64,000 nt of DNA, taken from assembly GCF_002078875.1 (NCBI RefSeq), contig NC_034413.1, positions 65,078,252 to 65,142,251 on the forward strand. Reading direction: 5' to 3'. This DNA comes from Numida meleagris (lineage: Eukaryota > Chordata > Aves > Galliformes > Numididae). Below are positions 1-13,500 of this stretch, piece after piece. The position numbers and the translations under genes are program-made. Every line of letters starts with the position of its first letter. Position 1 is the first letter of the stretch. Under the pieces are notes generated by a model that was given only the letters and a program-made list of their open reading frames with translations, was not told where the DNA came from and did not search any database.

Positions 1-3000
1 TTCCAATACTTGACCACTCTTACGGTGAAGAAATTCTTCCCAATATCCAACTTACTATCATATGCTATCTCATATTCTTTGCGAATCTACCAGGCTAGCC
101 AGCCTTGGAGCACAACAACAATATACACCAAAATTCATCAACCCAAACACGTCGCTCCACTGCATACCTTTTAAAATTACTACTGCCCAGGCGGTAAGTC
201 AAATATATCTAAATGTGTTCAGTTACAGCCATCACAGCACAACAAATTCTGTGATGTTGAAGTAGCTTTCAACCTCAACAAATCACAGAAATTATCTCAC
301 AAACTAGTAGTACTGAGACAAAAAAGTCTGCAGTAACATCCTAGAACTAAAAATGCAAAACTCAAAGTACTTTTCCACTATAGACTTATGATGCACGCAA
401 ACATGTCAACTACTATATAGTAAAAGACTCCAATTTTTGGCAGAAAATTCATCTACTTTTTCATGTATCTAAACGTGATGTGTACAGATGGCAAATAAGC
501 TTGCAGCAGTAAAATAGTTTTCCCAAAGCTACAAAGCAAGCTTGGTCTATGACTAGAATTAGAATAGTCCCTGAAGTAAATTCTTGGCAAGATCACTGTG
601 AACTGAGTTAGTGTTATTTCACATATTTTCCTCAGCCTTTAAAAATGCTTCTGAAAGCTTGTACCTGTTTTAAATTGAAATAAGGCCATGAATGCCAACA
701 CATTTTTGTAAATTTTCTCCAACTGAAGATCTGCCCCTTTAAATAATTATAAGCATATTAAGGAGATCCTTAGCCCAAAAATTCCATAAGCCATTAAGCA
801 CTACTTGCAACATTATTCCTTAAATCCAAGCCTTGTTTTCATCCATCAGATGCTTCCCAGCAGAGAAGCATACATACGATAACCCAACAAGCACCTCTTA
901 GTGGGAGAATGGCAGAAACTCTTCCGCTGAGTATGGTTTTGCCCGAGCATTCGCCAAGGATTCAAAATCCTAAACTGGGTCATTTTGCTGTCCACATCTC
1001 AATATCACTTTTTTTTTTTAAACCCCATGCGAAAGCACTAGCAACGGTCTTCACACAGTCAGAATTCACATGGTAAAAGGCACATAATGAATTTTACTTC
1101 CTTAACTAACAGTCTGTAGAAATTAATTTGCTGTCCTATTTTTCCATGTCTAGAGAGAGACTTGTTAAATTACCTCTCCTTTTATTGTTGCAGTTAATTA
1201 CACACAGAAATACCAAGTCATGCTAAATGAAAAGGATACAGAGTTTATTATTAGTTTCTAATGTGCCACATTGAAGACAAACGAATTGGCCCTTTTGGGT
1301 ACTATTTGTTCCACACAGTTAGGCATTATGGTCTGATATACGTTAGCAGCAGCAGCAAGGCAGAGAACAGTGAGGTCTAACAAGTTGGGAGGTAGGCAAT
1401 GATCCTCCAGGCGTAAATACAGCCCTCACTCACTCTCCCACAAAACAACAAGCCAAGACTGATGCCTTTCGCCTGCCTTTCTATATCCCCAGCAGCGTAC
1501 ACGTACAACTTGATCAACATGTAACAAAGCTAGCGCAGGCTGCCTTACTTCTTGTGCTGCTTAGCAGTTTTCTCATATCTTCTTCCTGCCAAGCAGGAAT
1601 TGATCTTCTACCACGGCAAGGAATAGATGTGGAGTTAGTTAGAAAACAATCTTTCACCTTCACAGTCTTTGGCATCTTTGTCACCAACTTCCATAATGCT
1701 GGACAGGTCCAATGCTGGTTACTCAGCTCTGTTCTATGTTTTTCATGGAGTAATTAGAAACACTTTTCTATGATTAATTCAATTTACACTAAATGTGAAT
1801 TCAATGGTACCAAACACCAATCTGTCATTAAGTGTCTGAAGCCATTCATTGTTTTGGAAGAACATTCTTATCATGGAAAGATCACAAATCATTCTTTTGA
1901 TCCCATTAAAATAAGTTAGGCAGCTTCCATGAAGTATCATGTTTGAGGAACTATCTTCTAATTTAGACTTCAATATTCCGATATTTTATCAGGCCTAGCA
2001 GAATGAGATTGCAGGAAACTACTTTTATTTTCCCCAGTTACAGATCCTAGCTGACGCTGCAGACTGCATTTGCATTCTATTAAATCTCCCACTGAATGAT
2101 AATAAATCTTTCCTCTAAAATTTGAGAGTATTTCTTTTCAGAGCTCAGGGAAATACAGTCATTCTTTTGCCATTTATGTTTCATTAAAAAATGATCTGAG
2201 GACAAAGAGCCTGGAAGTATATTTTCTTCACCTTGGCATACTGAGAATATGGATTATACTTAACAGTTCTTTGATGCATAATCTTCAATAGCAGAAGATA
2301 CAGCGATCTGATGAAAAACCTTCATCTAGGATTCAGCTACAGATCCAGTTCTGCAGTAGATCTCATTATCTCAGCACTTCATCTAGCTTAGAAATGGCTC
2401 AGAGATCTCTCCAGAAAGGCAGAACTTGTGGTACAACCATCAAAAGCCACTTTCTCGTAGCAGTTCCTGGAAGGCACAATGCTCTTGTCTAACTATTTTC
2501 AAGGTATTTGTCAGACTGTCCCCCTTCCTCTACACCTTTATGTCTAGCAAAAAAAAAAAAAAAAAAAATAACAGCTGGTTATTTCTGGTCACTTCTTTGA
2601 CTAAGCATTGACAAATTTGCTTCCTCTTACTCTGAAGCAGTGCTTCTCTTTCCTTTTTTATGCACATCCAGGGAACACAAGACAGTAACAGATCATACAG
2701 GAAAGTAAGGAGAAACACACAGCTCTTTTTCCTGAGAAGGCTGATTTGCAAATGAAAGTTAGTGTTTTATTTAAAGTTATCTTGCCTTCCCCAGTCTCCA
2801 GATATTTGGCTTCCATCTTTGGTTACCAAAGATTTATAATAATCCTTATTTGAACAAAACTAATTACACCCAGTTGCACTGCCCTTTCAATACAACATAA
2901 TGAAGTCTTTCCATCGTTCAACTGGAATAATTTGACAAGTTGGCAATACAGTGGCTTGACAGGATGTCAAAATCTAAAAATGTAAATCAGAAATCAGAAC

Positions 3001-6000
3001 TGTAGACCCTTACCTCTCAGTACCATTGTCTCAATGGAAAAAAAAAAAAGTATTTTTACCTATTTTTATTTTAGACTAATATCTGTGCAAGATTTTCAGT
3101 CAGCTGCAATAATGGATTGACCAAATCACATACAGAAATTATTTTACAGTGTGCCAGAAATGCATCTACCTCCATGCTGGAAAAGCACAGCAGTTAGACA
3201 GAGGGTAATGAGCATCTATTACAGTTTTTCACCTACAGAGATAAATAATATTTTCAAATGAAATATTAGATTAACTTATCAAACTGCATTTTTCACAAGG
3301 TTAGTGTTAACTTGCCTCTTCTTAAAAATTGTCATAGCATGTAACAAACAGGAGTTACAAGACATGTGATCTTGCTGGTGGCATTTTCAGAAGTATAGTA
3401 TCCTTTCGTTAACACTGGATGAGGAACCTTACAAGGGGCAGTACCACCTATTGAAACACCACCCTTTCTTATCCCAGTTTTCTCCACTACCACTCTGTAC
3501 GCACCCACAGCCTCTCAGAGGCACTCATTTCCCATCCAGCACTACCAGTGCATCACTAGTGTTGGCAACTAGAAGCACACTCCCCAGTAAAGCAAAACAG
3601 TTATGTTATTTAAAAATTGAAATCAGGTACAAGTTTACATTTTGATGTCTACTAAGTTAAAATACATTAATATTTGAAAAATTCTGGCAGAAGTAAGGAA
3701 AACAGAAAAGAAAGAAAAGAAAGCTGAGTTATGATTTTCATCTCTTTCAGTGCTGACCAAGAAGTTTGTCTTAACTCAGTAGTAACTTATGACCTCAAGA
3801 ACAACAAACAGTAAAGTGATAATGTATAATGAATACTAAACATCTCTTTTTTTCATTACTGTTGACTTTCAGCTCCAGATACAAAGAATTACAAATTCAC
3901 CTTTGCCAGTAAGTAAATAAGTGTATTTTTAAATTGGGGGGAAAGAGAAATTTTCTTATGATTTATGAAAATCAAGTTCTACAGGTACATCAGACATTCG
4001 TAAAGAAGACTGTTAATACATGCAAGGCTTTGCACAATAGCTATGCCGGTAGTAACCAAGTTACTATTCAGTAACTTTTAAGGCTGTTTCTTCAAAGGGT
4101 AGACATATAACCAGTTATCTATGTGATATGCCAAATAAAGCAAGAGAAACAACTCAGACTTGAGCTAAGGGATCATTTTAACTCAATTTTAAATAGAAAA
4201 ATCAAACATTGTTATGCACAACAGTTAATATTGATCACATGCAATAAACACAATATCCCTTCTTTTTCTAAAAATTTTCATCTTCTTTCAGACAAAACAA
4301 ATATTTCTCCAACTGCAGGCTAGGGATGGCTGTAGGGCACACAATTCCCAAACCAGTCAGCTGTCACCAAGTGGTACGCCTAAAAGCCACCCCATTAAGC
4401 ATTCAGGTCACCTGTTCCCATCCACAAAGCAGTCTCTACCTACACCTACCTCTAATGGCACTATGTAATTCTCTCAGGGACATGCACAGGATGCCTGACA
4501 CTAGCCCAACAACTTAACGCTGCCTCACTATCTACTGTACTTATTTGTACATTGTACCTTGCTACCCAACTGTATTCTCATAATTGAAAACTGAAGCATC
4601 AAATATAAAGTCGATGAAAATCTAGCTCTCACAGCAACACTGAAGACCAAGTTCTGGTTCAATGTATCAATTAACATCCACCACAGCAACAATTTTTAAA
4701 TTGTGTACTGTTTAAATATGTAGATACAGATCACATACTGTATCTATACTACCCTAGATTTCACAGGCTTCTGTCACAATTTGCCTGTCAGCTCAGTAAA
4801 AAATTTCATGACGTTTGAAGCACTGCAGATTTTAGACCTACACTTCTGTTCAACAGTTATCAGTCTTGAACTTGACACCCATATGCTATTTTCTCCTACC
4901 ATGAAAGTCACTTAGAGTTTCGTACGCCTAAAAAAAGACTGGCCCTTTTACTTGCTTCTCATTTCATTTTCAGTGAATGAAAACTGTATTTTGCTGTTTT
5001 GAAGTACAGTCTGACCTGTACAAAAGGCTATCTTTTGCCAGTGCCACACAGGTAATTGATTTTTTTGTCCTTTAGATCTTACATATAATATAATATAGGG
5101 CCAAGCTCTGTTTTCAACTGTATTGATGCAGCTATAATGAGGACAACAAGACTACACAAGTGTCACCAATATCAGAATTCTGCCTTGGGAATGTAAGTTG
5201 TATATTTCATTAATACTTCTGGGAATCTACAGTCCTGAAGCATCTGTCTGTTTGTAACTGATGTAATTAAATGCCCTGAGAAATGAAAAATGAGGAATTT
5301 GCATACTATCACACAATAGTTCTACTCTGCATTTAGCCTTTTCTTGGTTTTAAGTTTCTGAATGGCACTGCCTTAAAATATAACTTTCTGAAATAAACTC
5401 AGATCTTCAGGAGTGAGAAATGCAATCCTGTACAGCTCCCAGAAGAGAAAACACCAAGACTTTCTATGTCATTGGGGATCCTGGAGAATTCTGCTTTGGT
5501 ACCCAGATGACACACCGTTAAACAGGTCTCAGTTCAGAATGCCCAGCATTTTTCAAAAACTGAATGACCTTCAAAGAATGTTGAATTGGATATCCAAAAT
5601 AAAGAGCCTCAGAGTCATGAGCCTTTATCTACATTTTCTATTCGTGTCATTATTCACAGCTGTGCCCAGAGTATACTTTTGTGCAAACATGAGGGAAAGT
5701 CCTCATACATTTAATTTTTCAAGCAACATTAGGAATAGGTCACTGGGAAAATGATATATTCATTAATAAATTAACATAGTCACCCCCCAACTCAGTTGAA
5801 TAGGTAGTATGCCTGAGATGAGGAATGAGACATTACACCAATACACCCACATTCGAGCATCCAGAGGATGACAACTTCACTTGCTCGGTTTGTCCCATGT
5901 AACTCCATTGTCACTGCATCAGAGTAGCATAACAGGGGAGAAGAATCAGCAAACGTGTCCTACAGGAAGCCAGAATGAGATCTGATGGCTCAGTTTAGTT

Positions 6001-9000
6001 ATCTGAATGAAAAAAAAAACTGGACCTGGATCCAGACTGTCTAAGATTTGTAGGCATTTGAACACAGAGAATCTGAACTAGCATGAACTATCTTGCCTGT
6101 GAGGAATTTCTAACCTAAAACTTCATTTTCTCTGGATTTCAATGCTTCTCTAATTTCAGTACATGAAAGTCTGCTTTAATAAAATAACTTTTCAGTTTCT
6201 GACTACTTTTTCCTCAGCATTTTGCAAATAGCCCAATGTCAGCTTTTCCTACGATGCGTGCACTTGCAGAGCCTATTAAGGCCTGATCCAGCCACACTGG
6301 GACAGGCTGTCCACAAGTTCCTTCTCGACAACTGCCCTTCACAAAGCAGGCATACATTCTAAATCAAGTTCTGGCTGCGAATCTATCCAGTCTCTGGCTA
6401 CAAAGAGAGCTTTCAGTGCAGAATTTGGTCTGTACGTTGTTTTTATATATTGATATGACTGCTCCATTCATAGGGAAACAATTTTATCAATTTTAGCTAA
6501 TCAAATCAAGAAGATGAATGAACAGAATACATTCTGTGAATCACAAGTCTAAACTGGACAAGGAATACCAGATAGAATGTGAGCTTATTTTCTCTTTTTG
6601 TAGTATTATCAGAGATTAGGTCCTTGGGTAGACAATAACTATAACAGCAAAAGCCATATTTGTGTATTTTTCAAAATTAGGCTTTAGTAACAGAAATACC
6701 AAGACACTAAGAATAATGAGTTTCAAAACACAGAAGCTCCATTCCACCTGTAGCAATCCCTCATCCTCTATTATAACACTGAAATGAGGCTCACTATGAA
6801 CTTACAGTACTGCAGCTACAGAAAGGAGAAGTTATAGTTATTGCAAAATGATTTAGATTGCACCATTATAGTACACACAAATATGCATCAAAAATGTTTT
6901 ATTATGCTAACATTCTTCTCTTGTATTGCAGTATATCAGAAAGAAGTAATTATATTAACATGATTACTCCAGTACTTACTTGGGGTGCTGAGCAACAAGC
7001 CAACATTCATTTTAGTAATTTTTATCATGCCTAAGCTCCGTTTATGACTATATATTTAAAAAAATGTAAATCCACTCTTGATGATAATTCTATAAGCATG
7101 GATATTTCAGGCAACATAGAAATGAAAAGTGAAATCAACTTATCTGTCAGGCATTGCTCAGTACCTGAACACAAACATATTGCACAAAACCCACAAATGT
7201 CAGAATATGCATAACTGATCCTAAGCAAACCTAACCTACAGCCGCTCTAGAGAACATCATAAGGCTCCACTAACAACAAAGATTTTACAAACCAAAGTAT
7301 TTAAGGACTTTATAGAAGCCTTAAGCAACTATATGCTGGCAAGTAATACCTTCAGTAGCACCCAGAGCCAAGGAGGTCACAATTACCATCCAGTGCAGGT
7401 GTTGTATTTAGAGACAGGAAGGCAGTATTTGGAGACTGTTGAAGCTTCCAAGTGGTCTTATAAAAGTACAGCATTTCTGTGGTAAAATTAAGTATATTAA
7501 ATGTCTGATGGCAAGTGATCTTTTCACTCAGTTAAAGGGAAATGCTGATTTTACTGTCTTTGTAGGTTCTAATTCTCAACATCAGTGAACAAAAAATAAC
7601 AATTTCATTTTCCCTTAAGCAATAGTTTTGTTCCAGACCCAACTAGCCTAATCTAACCTTTTAAATACAGAGAACAAACACACTTTGATGCATACATCAA
7701 CAATTCCCCTTCTCCATTCCGGTATTTAAAGCCACAGAATAGCCTACCTTGGAGAGAACAAATTTCATACACCTGTTTTGTGGCAGAAATAACACATATG
7801 GAAGAATATCATCATTTTAATTTATACACATTTAACTTCTAAAATAAAATATGTTCAATAATTAGCTTCCCATCCTTCTCAGCTGCCAAAAAGTTGACAC
7901 CAGCAGGTCCCAACAGGAACACAACAAGCACCACTCGGTTCTGTAGAGTAGCAGAAAGATGTCACGAAGAGACACACAGAGACCCAAATGAGACCCACAG
8001 TCCAGCAGTCATCCTGCTCTTTCTTATAACACTGTACCCAGTGTGGAAATTTTGCTCAGAAGGTCTTTTTAGGAGTAAGTCTAATACAGAGGGGCAGGCC
8101 ATTAGAAACAGAATGAAGTATAGTTAGGAATACTTGGTTGAACAAGGAGATTTCTGAACCATCTCCCCATTCTGCACACAGACCATGCAAGAAGTATTGA
8201 TCCCCTTAGAATTTTTCCTACCCTCCAGGTCTTCCATTTCTTCAGCTGCATTTATCAAGTGATTCAGTTCCCTAGTCAAGTATATTTATTACGTCAATTG
8301 CAGCTGCAAAATTAGTGTCATAAGTTGCACTTAGAAGAAAGTGTTTTCAGGCCTATGAAGGTATAAACCAGATATTTACATAAAGACTTCTTATGGAAAT
8401 CATGAAGAGTAGTGCGAATACAGTCAGCGTAGCAAGAGAACAGTCAGTGCAGTCACACAATTAGCACAGCAGGCTCCCATTTTTCACTGCAATAGAACAT
8501 CAGGGATATGTTGCTAACACCTTACCATTACAGACAAGAGGTAAAAAGGAAATGGGATGCTTTAAATAGCAGGTGTTTGCAAAGAACTGGCAGTGTCAGA
8601 CACCCCAAAGTGACAACTAGTCATTTATATCAAACAGGACGCAATTCTGGTAAGCTGGCATGCCTCCCAAATCATGGATTGGCTAGAGGAAACCTGCTAA
8701 AAGGACAGGAAAAAAGATGAGCTCAGCCAGTGTAAAAAATTAAACTGAGTAGAATTGCAAAAATGATTCGGAAGCAAAATGATTCTAGAAGAACCACTGT
8801 ATTTTCTTCAAATATTAAGGAGTTTTAACGTAAAGAATATCAGAAGCCCTAACAATACTTCAATCACTTCATCTTTTGCTCTGCACAAATTCAGCCCTTT
8901 CCGATCGCAAGAAAAGATTCCAAAATCAGTCTACTATTAATAGCTGACTTCAGCAGTTCAGTGACCATCCACTCCAGCTGAATACACAGTGACAGTATAT

Positions 9001-10447
9001 GCGGGCACGGATTACCATCTTTATTGTGTGGCTGTTTTTCAGAGTTTCTTTTTGTAAAGTTTCTGAACACTATATGAGTGCCACAAATAAATAAAACAAA
9101 ATAAAAACTTTCATACAATCTAACTGAAGTACTAATTTTTTTAAAAGATCTTTTTAGAAGAAATTGAGTGTTTTATTGCCCAATTTGTACTTACATCTTG
9201 TAAGTCTGACAAAAACTTAAAGCCATTTCTCAATATTCCCTAAGATTATATTGTTGTAAAACATAGCTGATTCTGTACAAAAGACAGGCTAGTACGTTTT
9301 AATGAAGAAAATGGAAATTCAGTTGTCCTGCTTCTTTGTTAATATTCAAATTGTTTTTACAGTGTTGATTCTGCTTTTAAGCGTTCCTGCTCTGGTTTTT
9401 GAATCAAGCTATTGTACCTGTGTTTCTATAAAAATTGCTCCAAGTAATATGTGTTGAGTTTTCAGAGACCATTTGGTCAGATTCTAATAATCTCTCCTGG
9501 GAGCTGACACCAACTTCTAGCAGCAGGTCGAACGCTGTAGATTAGGATAATAAAACACATGCTGCTGCAGCTTCAAAAACACACAAAAAAAACTACACAA
9601 CAAAAAAAGCAAGTCTGGCTTTATGAAGCTGAAGAATCGTGGGGTTTTTAGTGGGTTTTTTTTTTTTCCTCTTTTAAGTAGAGAATGTACCATTGCAAAG
9701 ATTTTGATCCAGGTTCCACATTTCTTTTTGTTTTTATGGTGATTTAGTGCATTTTGCACTAAATTTTGCATTGAACTAGAATATATCTTTATTTACACAA
9801 TACAGCATTTTTTCCTGTTTTTAAATAAAGACATATACTTCATTTTTCAAAGTAAAGATGTTTTGGTTCTTTTTTTTTTTCCCCCAAATTCTTTGTGTAA
9901 AGGTAAAATTGATAAATGTCTTGAGAATTATAGAAAAACACCAGCTTAAAAAGAGGCTGGTATTTCTTTTCCAAATTAACACTGTCCTAGGGTATCTGCC
10001 AGTGTAAGAAAAATTATATATTTCCTCCTTATAATTCATTAATCTTTCTTATTGTGTTGCAACTATGAACCTCAGGTGGATTAAGACTTATTTGACCTCT
10101 TTGGTTAAAGGCAATTCACTCCATAATGATTTTTTACGCTACTCTGTAAAATGAACAATTTCACATGCATAAATGCTAACAGGAATCAACATCTCCTGTT
10201 TCTTTCTCCGACCTTCAACAACCTTGTTCTTTGCAGAAAAAAACCAACAGTTTTACTAATTCATAAGCTCTACGCAGACACAGGCAGCCTAGAGAGAAAT
10301 CTTTTCAGCAGTCGCAAAGAAAAGAAACATGAGAAAGCTTCCACAAAAATTCTGAGAAATTCTGAGAACCCAAAAGAATGAAAAAAAAAAAAAGAGGAAA
10401 AAATAAAAGAAAGAGGTATGAAGATTTAAAATATTCCCAATACTCAC
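1..10447 (-). other. TMEM163: TMEM163 intron 2 (partial)
   Basis: This is AT-rich intronic sequence, read on the minus strand after exon 2. I looked for the next exon, which should encode the second membrane helix, and saw nothing resembling it. The many short reading frames here (60-113 codons) show no recognisable family and are treated as chance. Low-complexity runs are noted separately. Confidence 0.8.
2549..2568 (+). repeat. A20 homopolymer
   Basis: Twenty A lie in TMEM163 intron 2. No flanking gene-like sequence marks it as the tail of a retrocopy. Confidence 0.9.
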
Positions 10448-10567
10448 TGAAAGCAGCCACTGCAAGAGCCAGTGTGACAATTATGGAGACCCAGGAAACC
10501 CACAATGCCTTCTTTCTGTAGCTTTGAGCTTCATGAGGTTTTAGCCTTGTACTGCTTTCTAGTAAAC
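10448..10567 (-). CDS. TMEM163: TMEM163 coding exon 2 (first membrane helix)
   Basis: The exon is 120 bases. The acceptor CAG is at 10568-10570 and the donor GTGAGT at 10442-10447 (minus strand). It encodes G-LLESSTRLKPHEAQSYRKK, then the hydrophobic helix ALWVSWVSIIVTLALAVAAF, and ends one base into the next codon, consistent with Thr in the mammalian protein. Near-identity to the mammalian exon makes this call secure. Confidence 0.95.
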
Positions 10568-13500
10568 CTGATAAGCAATAAGCAAAGAGGGTATGAACAA
10601 TACATTGCTCTTTTTAAAGGCACAGCTGTGTTAGTTCAGACCTAAATCTCACATTCACATTCTATATTACATTTAGAATCAATAGAGAATCAAACCCTCC
10701 TCACATTATCACGGTTAGGTGAATGAAGCCATCAAAAATGTATGAGTAAGCAAGCAAAGCACACACAAGCTGTTTTGATTTCACAAAGAAGGCAAAGCCC
10801 GCACCTCAGTCACTTAAAAGAGCACTGCAACCGTACAGCAGTTGACAGAAATTCACATCACTATGTTTTCCACCTATACAGCCACACAATGAAGGGCCCA
10901 ATGCTACACTCACTGAAATCAAAAATCATTTCAGGAGTTCAGGATCCTGAACGTAATTAACATAGGAGAAAAATGTGGGTCCGCCAGCCTCTGAGAAGTA
11001 ACCTACCAATGCACAGGGATATTATGAGCATATTGCTCATCGAAGTAGAAGCAGGCACACTTTAGAATCAAAGCTATTACAGTTGAAAAGACCTCTTGAA
11101 GCACAGTGCCTTTCCTGCATAGCAAGAATACACCCCCATCCAGAAGCTGCATTAGGAACTGACTGAAGAACAATTCTGGCCTTACTGCAATCAGAGTAAA
11201 AGTCTGTTAACAGAAGCAAACAGGACTGCTTTCTCTCGTTACTGATACTTTCAATTTGTGGAAATCTTTTTTCCACTTGTCTTAAATTGCAGAAAAGTAT
11301 TCAAGTTAAAAAAAAAATTAAAATTGCTTTAACTGGCTTTTGTTCTCTCAGCCTGAGTTTTAAGCCACTTTTAAAGATGCATTCATAACCAAACAGATTT
11401 TCCTTTTGTTTATACCATCCAGATTATTTCCTGCTTAAGATACTTATTTCATTTAAAACATACAAACACTACTTTTTCACCAGCAAGTTCCAGCTCAAGT
11501 CTGCTTAGCTGGTAAGAGAAGGTGTGATGGTTTTTAACTTTCTTAATAAATTACTCCAGAAATTGTGGGTGGCTCTTCTCAGACGATGGATGATCTTGCC
11601 TGCCCCCAGTGTACACAACACCAGTTTAATAATGCAGTCTTTCATCTGGTCTCACATCTTAGGCAAGGGGTAGAGAATAGGAGCGCTGGCAGACAAAGCA
11701 GCAGATTAAAATCTAACAGCTGAAGCCGGTAATATCCTCACCTTCCCCAGTTTTACCTCCAATCTTCCTCAGATGGCTACTGCCACTTTGAGGCTGGGGA
11801 AAACTGATCTGCTTATGGGCATATTTCTGAATCTACACCATGCTTAACTCAGTTTGTTAATGTTACCAGATATTAATTTCAACTGACTGTAATATGCTGG
11901 CTGTAAAATGCATTGGTTTTGGAATCAATGCAGAAGTGAATCAGCCATCTCTGCCCCAGGGGCAGCACGTGTCAGTGAGGGGCAGGCATCCAAGGGTGGG
12001 AACAATTTCAGCCACCAGATTTTATTCTGCCATTTCAAGCCTGTCAAAATGACCAGTTCTAATCCAAGCCTAGTTGGTCAAATTCACTCCCTCTTGGAAA
12101 AATCTTTTGCACTTTTTTATTTCAGGTCATTTCTGCATGGAAAGTAGACAGAGTTTCTCTATGAGAGTTCAGAAAGACACTGGGAGAATTTAATTTAATG
12201 CTGTTCCTGTATTTTCAGAAAACTTACTTAAAATACTGCCTGCCTTTTGTACTACACCCTGCCCTCTTTATGAACAAAAACAAATTATGAAGACCTGTTA
12301 TGAAACAATGTTTTTTTCTTACTATGTGAGTTCTTCATCTAATACCTGAAACCTACCAGATGACAACACTGAAAGGTCTGAGTCCTTTACAGTATTGCGC
12401 AGCCATTTCTCGCATAGTCTGCCTTCTATTGTGCAAAGGAATGTATCTGTATTTTTGCAATGCTTCACCCATTTTCTGGCAGTATATCTAACAATACACA
12501 GTATAATTGATATCTGATATGAGGTCATTAACAACACATCTTGAAATAAAGAATTAATTTCTACTAATGTAATCATGCAGAAAGCATCTTCACATGTTTG
12601 CGCTTTTTTCCCCCTTCTTCCACTCTCCCCAGTTCAAAAATTCTAAATTAAGGCCCAAATCTTGTTGGAATGCAAAATGAGGTGGTTTCCCTTCGCCAAT
12701 TCTGATTATCAAGACTTCAAACCTGAAATAAACACAGAAGAGAATGGCAGACATCCTCACCTCGTTCATTCTTTAAAGACATCCTACAGTTCATGGCTAC
12801 TGTTCACTATTAGCTGGGAAGACCAACATATACAGTTGATAATTACAAATTAAATAATATCCTAATTAAATTGAGAAATGAATAATAAGCCTCATGGCTA
12901 GCATAGCACTCCTGATTACTATTCATATGTCAAGCACGTGGCCAGTATGACAGAGACTGCAATCCTTATAAAACAGAACCACTCCTGCTGTGCATGTGTC
13001 GTTCTCTCTCTCTCTCTCTCTCAAAATGGCTGGTATTTCCAGCTATTAGAGAGGTGATCCCTTCCTCCCTATAAGAATTCAAATATATTTTCTGTATTTA
13101 TCATTTTCATCCCTGACAAAGACCATATTATTCTTAGGAGTGACCTAGGGGATGACATGAAAAAATACAAACTCATTCACATCACTGCCAAACCCATAGC
13201 ATGATCCGCATATTACAAATCAACACCAGCTCATTAATTTTACAGGCAACAACGCAATTCACAAGGTAAACCTCCATATTTTTTTCCACTGACCATAAGA
13301 AAACAAATTTTAAGCATCCACTGGAGGCTGAAATATACTCTTTCAGTATAATCTGCATTGCAACCAAAATGAACAGCTAATATCTACTGCTAAGATTCTT
13401 CCACCCTAAAATTAACATATTGAATCATTTTACTACCAATATTTTATTGAACACACATAAAATGATAAGCTGGTTAAATCCACTGGATTTTTATTTATTT

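Noticed and set aside
2549..2568. A20 run considered as the tail of a processed pseudogene.
   Set aside because: The sequence upstream shows no gene-like homology, and no target-site duplication is apparent.
1..10447. Search for the third TMEM163 exon (second membrane helix).
   Set aside because: No minus-strand stretch resembling it was seen. Long introns are normal in this gene, so it is assumed to lie outside the window.
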